A stretch of 64,000 bases of DNA. It comes from Epithemia pelagica (lineage: Eukaryota > Bacillariophyta > Bacillariophyceae > Surirellales > Surirellaceae). The stretch lies in assembly GCA_946965045.2 (NCBI GenBank), contig OX337231.1, positions 3,534,001-3,598,000 on the forward strand, written 5' to 3'. The notes below the pieces were generated by a model that was not told the origin of the DNA, ran no database searches, and worked only from the letters and a program-made list of their open reading frames with translations. Position 1 is the first letter of the stretch. Each line of letters begins with the position of its first letter. The translations under genes and the position numbers were made by a program. Below are positions 1 through 9,489 of this stretch, in pieces.

Positions 1-3000
1 TGCCCGCTCTCTGCTAACTGCTTCTCGATATTCTCCAAAGCGGCCTTAACATACTTCTCCGAGGAGATATACCATCCATTTATACCGTCGAAATCCATCT
101 CTCCAAGCTGAGCACCAAGATACATGTCCGGCGGCTCTATCTTATCATCTTTCAACTTGAATACGGCCTGGACACGCTGCAACACTCGCTTCGAGTCGTG
201 TGAGATAGCCAATAGGTCGTCCACATAGCATAGAACGTATTCGTAATACTTAAACCCATCTGGTTTCACCGCTGGTCTCATCCAGAAGTCAGGGTCTGCT
301 TTAGACGGCTTGAATCCTATGTCATAAAGCGTTTCAGCTAGGTGGGCCCGAAATGCCGCACCGCTGGATTTCAGCCCGTACAGAGCCTTCTTGATAATCA
401 TGATGGATCCTTCCTCGGACCCTAGCTCAGGTCCAGCCCTGAACCAGATCTTCTCTCGACAATCCGCCGTCAGATAGGCATTCTGGATGTCACATGCTGA
501 TACGTTTAGGTCGTTAAGTGCTGCAATGAGGAGGGCAATTCGAACGGAGTCACGGGATACCACTGAGGAATACGTCAACGAGGTTGGCGTCTCAGTCAGA
601 TGTCCCCCTGCCACAAATCTCGCTTTTCTTCGGAAGTTCTCTCCCATTTTTACGTCGAAGACGATATGGCACTTAATTTCTTGATAACCGATCGGGATGT
701 CCCCTTGAGATTTCTCCCAGATCTCGAAACCTGGTCGCACATTCCGCATCTCTTTACAGATCGCATCCCACCATAAGGTGTTGCCATTTTTTCTGTCCAA
801 CTCCTTGGCTTCCTCGACGGACTTGGGTATCCTGATCCCAAACTTATGGGTTCTTAACCAATATTTTGACTTCAACTTTGCGATGATGCGGTTCCGCTTC
901 TTCAGCACCTTTGGAACCCACCACGCGAAAGCAGGCTCCATAGAGATTTTGGATGCCACAGCGTATTCTGACACCTGCACAGGGTACGACTCCTTGATGT
1001 CTTTCAAGGCAATCCAGTTGGTTGACCCGTCTTTCCACTGAACCAACAATTCCCAGCCTACCGTGGTCTCTCGTCGGCGCTGGTTGCCGTTTCGTAGCGT
1101 GACAAAGGCGTCCTGTTGCTTCACTTCTTGCCCATTCGTCCGATGATCGATAATCTCATCTAACAGGACTTGCCGATGACCATCGTCATCGATTTGGGAA
1201 AACAAGTTCTCGGCAATATGATTGGCTGCAAGTGCTGCCTTGGTCCCATCCTGATACTCCACTTCATACATGCGGGTGTCTAGTATCGGGTTGTCATGCG
1301 CCGTGCCGATGGGTAAACCATCCTTATCTCGTAGCCTTTTGGTGACTCGTGCTAACATGGGATGCGTTTCGTCCCCTTTCGGGATTGCCACTTCCATGTT
1401 CACGTAAGTGTCGTTGAAGACCTCCGGGGTGAACTCCTCATCGGCCTCCTTGACCTCATCATTGGACACAACTTCATGAAACTCAGCATGGAAGTCCGGG
1501 TCATGATCGAGAGGCGGGAGATCCCAGTCATTCGGTGTGGTTTTGCCGCCGTCGACAATGAAATGGGCGGAATCATGCAGTTTCTCCTTGATCCCTTGAT
1601 CAAACTCATTGCAACGACGAACTGTACTTGCTTCTTGTTGTTCAAGGGTAGTAACTCTAGTGACGGTAGTTCGGGAAACTACCCGGCCTTGCTCTGTCAG
1701 TATCCAGTAGGACATCAAGCTACCCACTCTATGGGCTACACCTAGCCATCGACCGAGTCTTGTCGTGCCAAGGCCGGCGTTGTCGTTGTACCAACACCAA
1801 TCATAGAAGGTGAAATCGAGGTACTCAGATATGTCGGGTGTCTCACCAGTCAGACGTTCTAGACTCGTGCGCCCGTCCAAGTCCCCTGACATGCGTGCAG
1901 TCCTCTGCATGGTCTCGCAGACCCAACGAATCCCGTAGTCCCAAAGTCTTCGGGGAACCCGCTGTTTGTGCATGACTCGGAACCAACGCTTGCGGATTTC
2001 GCGAATCACACCCTCAACCTTAGATTGATTGTGCCGATAAGGTTCAGTCACTTGCAAATCAATTGCATGCTTGCGGACTAACTCGCGGAACGTCGTCCGT
2101 TTGCCCGTCTGTTCTTTCAATCCGTCACACAGAATTGTATCCGGGACCCTGTAATCACTAATGAATTGTTTGAGAGCGTCTCCTGCTCCACTTTTCTTCT
2201 CGATGGGGTATGCAACCGCAAAGAAATCTTTATTTGCAAATACCTGTGCATGCCCGTTACCATCCAGAGATTTATATTGACCGTCCATGGTATCTGTGTA
2301 TACCACTCCCTTGATTCTGGGCCGTTCGAACATGCGGTCTGCACGGTATCTTCTTGCCATGGGCAATATTGCTGACCGTATCATTCGTTGTGTGGTCGAA
2401 GCCAAAGTCTTTTTGGCTTGTGACAGACCGATAAACCAACGTTCGCTCAAAGACTGTGCAGTGACGGTACCACGTCTCTCTTTGGAAATGAATGTTCTTT
2501 CGGCTGGAATATCAGTGCGAGGAAAGAATTCTGGCTGCAATCCGGCCTCCTCAATCTGCACGGAGGCGACGATCCGTTTTGTAACTTCCTCTTGGTCGAA
2601 GACAGTCCCCTGGAATGGAAAGTCAGTCCTGATAACGGACACTTCGCGATCGCCATCATGGTCTACGCAGGGAAACTTGATATCGTGTGGATCCCAGTCA
2701 TGTGGCGACGACAGGTGGATATGGGGCAATGTTTCAAGTTCTTTTTGTGTCGGCGTCCTTGTGTCGCAGTAAATAATGGTGCCGTCCGTGTTAAACGGTA
2801 TCGTTACCTCATGATGGGCGATGGATAATGCCTCCTGTCCGTTATAAGGATTGTCTTGTACTGGGATGCCGTAAGCCCGGACTTGATTGGGGTTTACCAA
2901 GGTGTGACCCAACTGGTCACCCATCCACAGTGCCTCGTTGAACACCAGGATGAATTCCTGGCCGTCAGTTTTATTGGTCCATGATGTCGCTCCTGACACC

Positions 3001-3317
3001 ACTGGCACATTCTTGATGGACTCATAAGTTTCGGTGTACGGAGACACATCGCATTCCTTGCCTGTATAAGACAGGATTACACAATTCGCACCCAGGACGA
3101 TCGTGTCCGCATGTGTGTCAAATTCCAAACGACCAGCGGTCATTTCTTCTCTGCTTCTTTTTCCTTTTTCACGATGCTGAGTGCTCGACCTTGCGGACGA
3201 TACGATTTGACTAATGGTACGTGGTCTCCCTACTCGCGACATAAATGGTACGACAATTCGTATACAGAGATAAATCACGAATTTAAACAAGTACCACACG
3301 AGCAGGGAGGGCAACTG
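1..3317 (-). CDS. Copia pol polyprotein (PR-IN-RT, partial at C-terminus)
   Basis: Polyprotein of a Copia retrotransposon. Domains in order: a retropepsin-like protease with DTHADT at about 3120-3103; an integrase core with acidic residues in YTDTMDG (about 2300-2280), LCDG (about 2140) and KVEG (about 2020); then reverse transcriptase with ALYGLKSSG (about 390-365) and the catalytic YVDD at 227-216. RNase H would lie beyond position 1. The frame is the same as gag and is open from directly after the gag UGA (3320-3318). The first in-frame ATGs are at 3242 and 3143, so pol is made either by UGA readthrough or by separate initiation. No internal stop or frameshift was found, so this copy may be competent. 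Confidence 0.9.
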
Positions 3318-3320
3318 TCA
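3245..3320 (-). promoter_or_regulatory. In-frame UGA between gag and pol, candidate readthrough site
   Basis: Gag ends GGG TGA CAG TTG CCC. Pol continues in the same frame with no further stop. The six bases after the stop (CAGTTG) match five of six positions of the CARYYA readthrough context known from plant viruses. The next roughly 24 codons encode a strongly hydrophobic stretch rich in Leu, Val, Ile, Phe, Tyr and Trp. Readthrough is inferred, not shown. Confidence 0.5.
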
Positions 3321-4754
3321 CCCACGCTTCCCATTTGCACGTTCGTTGCGGCCGCCGAACTTATTTCCGGCATCATCGGGCACGCGTTCTTCTTTGTTTT
3401 CTTTCTTTGTGGCACTAGCCATATTGGTAGATAACTCCCCCACCTGGCGTTTCATTTCAACAAGAGTTTCGGCCATACTAGTAATCTCAGATGCTTTGCG
3501 TTTCCCACCGCTTTTCTGCTTCTTCTTTCGCTCGTCGATGACTTTCTGCTTGTCATCGTCAGGGAGCTCTTTCCAGTTCTTGTAGAAGCCGGTAAAGATC
3601 GTCCCATCGGGCATATGGACTCCACTCTTTGGCGCCTTAGTTCCACCGGATTTCTGGGGTGTGTTAAACCTGGACCCTCCCCCGCGAATACGTTGCGCCG
3701 AGGACACTTTACGGGCCAACTGATATTCTGGCATCTCGCTGACGGCTGCGGCGATGTGATTGGCGGCCTGAGTGTAGGTCAGACCGTCCATATCGAACCG
3801 AACCTTGAGAGCCTTGACCGTGTCTTGCAACTGAGGATGTTGCACGCGCTTGAATAACTCGCGAATCTTGGCGGCGTCCGTATTCTTCTCCCCCTCGTCT
3901 TCATAGATGTTAAACATCTTCTGAAGACGGTCCAAGAACGTTGTAAAAGGGAGCGAGCGTTCACTTTTATAGTGTAGGCTCTCACGCATGCGGTCGGCAG
4001 ACGCAATGCGTCGACTCGCGTTTCCCTCGCCCGCGTAGTGGTCACGAAGGGCGGCCATATCGCGACGACCGTCGCTGTAACGAGCCAGGTGCTTGGTCCA
4101 CTGCTCAGCGGTCTCGGCGACAAGGTAGTTCTTCAGGAGTTGGTGAACTTTTCGCGCATCAGTGCGGAAGTGGGTTCCATTCAAGGGTGCACAGGCGATA
4201 ATCTTGCGGTTGAAATCTTCACCGAAATCAGTCACATGGTCAGGTTGGTCATTTGCTCGGACAACATACGACAAAGGTACTCCGTTCACGCCAGGGATGG
4301 TCGAAAGGTAGTTGACGAACGCGGGTTCCCAATCGGGCCACTTGCGTTCATCCTTAAACTTTCCCGGATCGGCTGCTTTGCTGACCGTGTCAACTTGTTC
4401 AGCTTCCACTTTACGGGTCTCAGCACGATCGATGGCGATTGTTAGAGCGTCCTTGAACGCGTTTCCGTCGGCGATGTCGGCGATGGTTGGTTGCAGGGAA
4501 CAACGAAGGAAATCTTGCACCCAGTGCATAATGCCAATAAGCCATTTAATGCGGCGCATCCCAAAGAGAATGCGTCCATTAGCGTCCGTCCTTTTCTCAA
4601 AACTCTCAGCCATGTTCCTGATATCGGTTTCCGTGACACCGACGAAGTCGGACATCGTTCCAAAACCGCCTTCTTGACAAATGCGGTGACGTTGGGGGCC
4701 ATCGGTAAAACCGATCCACGTAAGGATTTGCTCCATGTCGGCGTTAGCTGCCAT
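3318..4754 (-). CDS. Copia gag (478 aa, no zinc knuckle)
   Basis: Structural Gag protein, expected to assemble into virus-like particles that package element RNA. It starts at the ATG at 4754 (MAANADMEQ); the frame runs further upstream without another ATG. The N-terminal 40 residues (ILTWIGF to TDIRNMAESF) look like a small helical module. The central part resembles the helical Gag seen in algal Copia elements. The C-terminus is Lys/Arg-rich (KKKQKSGGKRK, ending RNERANGKRG). There is no CX2CX4HX4C zinc knuckle, so RNA binding may rest on the basic tail. It ends at UGA followed by CAG UUG, in frame with pol. Confidence 0.85.
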   Translation of the reverse strand: MAANADMEQILTWIGFTDGPQRHRICQEGGFGTMSDFVGVTETDIRNMAESFEKRTDANGRILFGMRRIKWLIGIMHWVQDFLRCSLQPTIADIADGNAFKDALTIAIDRAETRKVEAEQVDTVSKAADPGKFKDERKWPDWEPAFVNYLSTIPGVNGVPLSYVVRANDQPDHVTDFGEDFNRKIIACAPLNGTHFRTDARKVHQLLKNYLVAETAEQWTKHLARYSDGRRDMAALRDHYAGEGNASRRIASADRMRESLHYKSERSLPFTTFLDRLQKMFNIYEDEGEKNTDAAKIRELFKRVQHPQLQDTVKALKVRFDMDGLTYTQAANHIAAAVSEMPEYQLARKVSSAQRIRGGGSRFNTPQKSGGTKAPKSGVHMPDGTIFTGFYKNWKELPDDDKQKVIDERKKKQKSGGKRKASEITSMAETLVEMKRQVGELSTNMASATKKENKEERVPDDAGNKFGGRNERANGKRG

Positions 4755-5340
4755 TGTGATATATTTGTTTTCACTTTCAAATAGAAGAAATAACAATATG
4801 TTTTCATGTTAGAATCAGTCGTCGCGGGATGACAACATTCGAGGGTGATCAGTCCTCGACACTTTCTAGGGTGAGCAAATGCTCAAGTCCCCGCTTACGC
4901 AACCTCGACATGCGACCCGCACGCATGTATGGATCGAGGTTGCGGCTCTCAATTGCTTCCTGGCAAGTTGGGTCTGATAAACCGAATAAAACACGCCGTA
5001 CAACACGGTAAACTCACAGGTTAGGGTGCAACTCAGGATTTCATGCAAAAGAGTGACCGCTAAGGCCAAGGTTCTAGGATAAAGGTTATCGCTAAAGAGG
5101 TGCAGACTCAGGCCCGCCAATAAGCGCCAGCCGCACCATCTAACTGTCGCACACGTGCCACGGTGGATTTCATTCGCAGGACGGACCATATCCATCATCC
5201 ATCCGCCAAAACAGCAAAGCAATTATCAATCATCATCCCATCCTTTGCATCATCCAGCACCAAAACAACAACAAGGTGATATTATTATTTGACCCAAAGA
5301 TCTCGACATCTTCCTACACGGTTGGGAGGTTCCATCACCC
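4755..5340. other. 5' leader/LTR region of the left Copia element; no gene
   Basis: No supported gene. By position this should hold the leader and 5' LTR of the minus-strand Copia element. A TGTTAG at about 4808 is a possible LTR edge on the gag side. No clear primer-binding site or matching far end could be fixed without the second LTR. Confidence 0.35.
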
Positions 5341-5509
5341 TCTTTGTCTCAACACAGATCCAGATATATACAGTACCGAACATCACGTGATCTTGCAGTG
5401 TTGGAAGTGAGCACACACAAGACACTCGTCAAGTCCAAAGAACACGAGTGCGTCCACAAACCAAAAAAGGGACACATAATTGGAATGCCTCGACAATACC
5501 ATCCATTAC

Positions 5510-5556
5510 AGCAACAACAACAACAACAACAAACAACAACAACAAACAACAACAAG
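5510..5556 (+). repeat. (CAA)n simple repeat
   Basis: Imperfect CAA/CAAA microsatellite. Short reading frames through it encode only homopolymers. It lies in a non-genic stretch just before the duplicated block. Confidence 0.9.
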
Positions 5557-5788
5557 CACAACGGTGTCATTCCAATCCTCGCCATCATCCTTTCCACGAG
5601 TTCTCCTCCCTGAATCGTCGCTACTAGTACGACAACCAGGTCCCCTTGAATGGAGCACGACCCCAACAAGGACTCGCAATTCTTGGAGCACGTTACCTAT
5701 TGGTCACCGCCATGCCTTCTCCACCCAGTTGTCATGATCCTCCTCCTCCTTGCCTTCGTCGTTGTCGTCCCCACAATCCTGGCCACCA

Positions 5789-6492
5789 CCACGAATCGCC
5801 GGAGGGAGACCCACGAGACGACCTGACAACGACAACGACGACGGAACAAGCGATTCAATATGGATTGCAAATGGCTCCGCGCAGTACTGTTTGGAACCGA
5901 CTCTTTGCGACATTCCACAATGTCCAAGCCGAAGCCTTGTTGGTTCGGGAACGATTCTTGCAAGAATATCGGATTGCACCCGACAGCTTCTTGTTGGAAA
6001 CCTATTTTGTCAAGGTCTTTGGCAACAAGTTGCAAGACATGGTGGAGCTGTCCCCTGCCCTTTGGGTGGGTGGAATCGCTGTGGGCGGCACCGGCTCGCA
6101 ATGATCACGAGGCCTTGTTTATACGGGCCGGACGGAATGGACCCGCCCTGTATCAAACATCCAATTCAATGGCATACCTGGTGGGTGGTGGCACTCTTGG
6201 TATTCCTGTTGGGCCAAGTGGTCTTGCGGGATCTTTTGGCCGTGGTGCAGGAGAGTTGCCCCCCTCCTCGGTGGGACGGCCCGACTTGGTCCAACCAAAA
6301 TTGACCCTCTCTGGCACCTACACGACCCTGTGGATGGGACAATTGTGTGGCTCTTGCCCAAAACCTTTTTAGATTATACCTTGGTAACGAGCATTGAAAG
6401 CTTGATGGATCTCGAAACCTTGACGGCAGTGTGTACGGGTTGTGATTCCCAATGGAGTCACCTCCATTCCCCGAGGACGCCCCTCGTTATGA
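5789..6492 (+). pseudogene. Decayed inverted copy of the plastid EF-hand membrane protein gene
   Basis: This block is a near-identical inverted copy of parts of the gene at 19847-21880. It keeps the run from GDPRDDLTTT through FGNKLQDMVELSP. It then jumps, by deletion of several hundred bases, to the segment LPFGWVESLWG, now read out of frame. It continues through DYTLVTSIESLMDLETL and has lost a second stretch of about 90 bases before the original stop region. The first half of the parent (signal peptide, first membrane segments, EF-hand) is absent. Both deletion joints lie at short matches (about CCCC and GG). No continuous frame survives, so this is a pseudogene. Confidence 0.88.
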
Positions 6493-7062
6493 AACGCGTG
6501 GATAGCCCCATTTGGAATTAATAAACACACAGACAGTCATGAGGCCCAAGGCCAACCAGCCACACTCAAGAACCGCATCCCGCCGCAACCGAACCACAAA
6601 ACACAGAGTGGACCTGGTTGCTTTTGGTCGAAACCGTCACTTGTTGTTGTTGTTGCTTGGACCATGTCAGGGCAATGACGAATGGTTGTTGTTGGAACCT
6701 TGTCCGAAAACTGGACCGTCCTGGATGGACCGTCTCTTGTGTGCTGCGAGTTTCATCCTCCACCCAGAACCTATACACACAACACACGTCACGAGCAAGA
6801 GTAGTGTGCGCTGTCTCGAATTCTTGTTGTTATTGTTGTTGCTGCTGGTGGGGACCCGCCGTGTAACGTTGTCCCGGTGTCTGAAGGAAGCCAGTCTACA
6901 CACTCCTTTCTACCCAGTGTTAGAAAAAGAAAATTTTTGGTGGTAGGCACATCGCGGTCTCTCGTTTTCAAGGCTGGTTCCGAGACGAGCATCGTATGGT
7001 CTTGTTTGGAACGACAACGATCTGTAGTACCGTCCAAGTCAAACCCGACGACTCAGTGGGTA
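6493..7062 (+). repeat. Inverted copy of the EF-hand gene's 3' flank
   Basis: Matches, in reverse complement, the stretch of about 19125-19846 that lies downstream of the intact EF-hand gene. Shared landmarks are the CCGCATCCCGCCGCAACCGA block, the CCATCCAGGACGGTCC block and the TCAAACCCGACGA block. Several indels separate the copies. It links the two pseudogenes. Confidence 0.85.
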
Positions 7063-7905
7063 GGAACGATACAAGATCCCGTATAGCGAAGCATGATGTC
7101 GTATCCCCTCCATCATTTTCTCCAGAAGCGTCCTTACGACAAGCCGAGGAGCTGCTCCTGACCACCACATCCTCCTTCTTTTCTTCACTTACTAGAGCCA
7201 CCGACCAATCTCAAGCAACTCGGTTTTTTGTTTCCCTGCAATGATGCACCCGAAGAACCATTAAGTTGAACCCTCTCGATTTTGGGTTTCGCCGACTTGT
7301 CCATGTCGATGGTACGCAAACTGGTGGACGGCGACATGGATGGAGTGCCGAGCTGTCTCTATCGACGTACCTTGAGAGTCCGGCGAGGTGATCAAGAGTA
7401 TGTGAAAAGATTGGAATCGAAGCATCCAAAAATTAAATTCTTCATGGTTTGCCCATATTATGGACCCGCTACGAAAAGATGCCAAGGTGGAGATCTTGGC
7501 AAAGGACAAATTGGATCGATTTGGAATCGCATGAAACCAATCCACCAATTGGCTTCGACAAATAATACAACAAGGAAAAAATCCCGTGGGAGGTGATGTT
7601 ACTCTAGGATCATTGAAAGACGCTGCGATTCGAACAAGGCGAATGCGACACCGTCGACTGAAACAGTGCTCCTTCACTAGTGCCGATCTAGGCCATGATG
7701 TTCCAGGGCGTTTTCGGTCGCCAGAGGAAAAACTCGTGCAGAAAATCATGGAGAACAAAGTTGGAAGCGGAGCATATCGGATTCGTTTCGAGTCTGAAAT
7801 TGAAAAGTTTAGAACTATCATGGATCTATATCGCGCAAGATGAATGGGATAACAGTCGACTGTACTGACTGTCTGTGCTGTAAATTTTCGAAAAGTTCAC
7901 GAGCC
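7063..7905 (+). pseudogene. Decayed copy of the mRNA cap guanine-N7 methyltransferase gene
   Basis: Four blocks match the intact gene at 29550-31504: the N-terminal region (AKHDV; SPEASLRQAEELLLTTTSS; ILGFADLSMS), then DVTLGSLKDAAIR to HDVPGRFRSP, then GAYRIRFESEIE, then the C-terminal exon around the bases encoding QDEWDISRL. Between them are three deletions. One removes the SAM-binding motif (DLACGKGG), so no methyltransferase could be made. The last deletion also spans the position of the parent's intron, so retained or spliced origin cannot be told. Homology continues into the parent's 3' flank to about 7998. Confidence 0.88.
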
Positions 7906-7998
7906 ACTGGTAGAGTGGGAGCCGGCGAGTCTCGTCCCTCCCCCATGATATAATACCGAATTGTTCGCAGCGCTTTCATTCCTGTGGACTCCTTCATC
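7906..7998 (+). repeat. End of the inverted duplication (methyltransferase 3' flank)
   Basis: About 90 bases here match the reverse complement of about 29475-29550, downstream of the cap methyltransferase gene (shared GGCGAGTCTCGTCCCTCC and CGCTTTCATTC blocks). Similarity fades just after GTGGAC, which marks the right end of the duplicated block. Confidence 0.75.
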
Positions 7999-8078
7999 TC
8001 CCGTTGATCCAAGAATCGTCGTTCATTGAGAGCTTCGTCATTTTGCATTGGGCGCATAGTTTTTTCTTTTTTTGCATA

Positions 8079-8409
8079 GATTTCCCGCCGCGAAGCCACA
8101 CGACTGGCTGATCTCCAAGAAGCGGTACAAATGGAACTGTCCCAAGGCTCAGACGATCTCCACCCACAGGTACGGAGGGTTTTTGATCGAGGCCGCGGCA
8201 CGTCCCTCCAGGCCCAACCACAACAAATGGAGGCCTGGCTTGCACGCATCCGGGCTGCCCGCCACCATGCTACCCAGGAACTTACTCACCGACATACCAC
8301 GACAACCGAACATAGCGAGCATCAACGACGAATTCAACGCGAGCGCCTACAACAACGACGGTTCCGAGAATTCTTTCAACCACCAAATCCAGAGGCCTCA
8401 CGAACCTGA
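8079..8409 (+). CDS. Orphan ORF fragment, Arg/Gln-rich
   Basis: I do not recognise this. The frame is open from just after a TAG at about 8076 to the TGA at 8407-8409; the first ATG is at 8131. The protein is charged and helical-looking (MEAWLARIRAARHHATQ, RIQRERLQQRRFREFF). After the single TGA the same frame stays open to about 8640. It could be the tail of an old mobile-element protein or chance coding in a repeat-rich spacer. No partner gene is visible. Confidence 0.25.
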
Positions 8410-8494
8410 GGTACCGATCGACTCTCTCGTTCCAGCACTCTCATCCCAACACTGATACATGTTTCCCGTCCCCCCATGTCTGTACCAATAGACC

Positions 8495-8550
8495 CTACAT
8501 ATCAAGACCTACATATCAAGACCTCCAGATCAAGACCTACATATCAAGAG
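8495..8550 (+). repeat. 14 bp tandem repeat, four copies
   Basis: Four head-to-tail copies of CTACATATCAAGAC with a few changes in copies 3 and 4. No gene function is evident. Confidence 0.85.
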
Positions 8551-9489
8551 CTCCACCATGGTCGCCTTGGAGCCGGCGGGGAAGCTCGCCGGGTGACCAA
8601 GCGACGTAAAAGACTTTCGTCAAGTACCCTAGAAGATTAATAGGACCGTACTTAATTAATGAGTTGCAGTTGCAGCTGTCTTAGATTTTAGATTCGTTGT
8701 TTCTCGCTTGCAGAAACCAAAATCGAGCGCTTCAGAAACATGCCTGATGGATAGTTCACAATATAGATCATAGCGGATTGAGACATTCTCCTTGCGTGGC
8801 GCTGGGAAATGTCCAATCGGCCACCACACAACCACACGCGTCACATCATCATTCCTCCGTTCATTCATCTCGTCCGCACAAGCGCAAAATTGAAGCGAAC
8901 GACCAAAAGCCAATCTCGATACCGATCGCCACTTGAAAATACACCCACACCACCGTCAGTGAAGTGGATCGGTTCGCATCCTTCCTGCATAGCCAAAATC
9001 AACTTACGAGGACAAGCTCAAGGGAGAGAAGGGGAAACCAGGAACGGCATTCAAGGCAGTGTGGCAAACAAGTGACAATCAATCTGCCCCATCAATCGTC
9101 GACTTTTTGGTGGTCAACGTGTAAGGGCCAGGGCACAATACGTCATTCTGGGTCCTTATCGTCGAGCAACTCTTTATCGTGGTCACTTTTTGCTTGATCA
9201 GATCACCTCGGATTGCGTACATCTCCTTTGCCTTTCCCCATTGCTGTTGAGTGCATCGCATACAAGAACTGCCACTACTGCAATATCCTCGTTCAAACAT
9301 TTCCTTGGCTCGATTTGATTCTCGTTTCTGGTCCATTTCGTTGGTTGCGCGTTTGTTTTTGCCTGGAATGAACTCATCCAAGAACTGGTTGTGTCGTTTG
9401 CCCACTCCTTTTGCTTTGGATTCGTTTCAAACAACCAAACATCTTGCTCCTCCTTATTCGTTTCACGTTTGTTCCTCATCATCATCATC
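8551..9489. other. Intergenic, upstream of the TTL-like gene
   Basis: No supported gene. Short overlapping frames on both strands lack protein character. The last part, rich in CTCC/ATC runs just before 9490, is the presumed 5' leader and promoter of the ligase-like gene. No TATA box was recognised. Confidence 0.5.

Larger units (their letters stand above)
1..4754 (-). mobile_element. Copia-type LTR retrotransposon, 3' part beyond window
   Basis: The minus strand carries gag (4754 down to 3318) followed in the same frame by pol (3317 down to the window edge). Pol reads protease, integrase, reverse transcriptase, the Ty1/copia order (integrase before RT). The pol frame has no stop between 3317 and 1. 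The 5' LTR should lie to the right of 4754, but its ends cannot be set because the partner LTR is outside the window. It belongs to a different lineage from the element at 21881-29044: the protease motif, gag and integrase all differ clearly. Confidence 0.92.
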
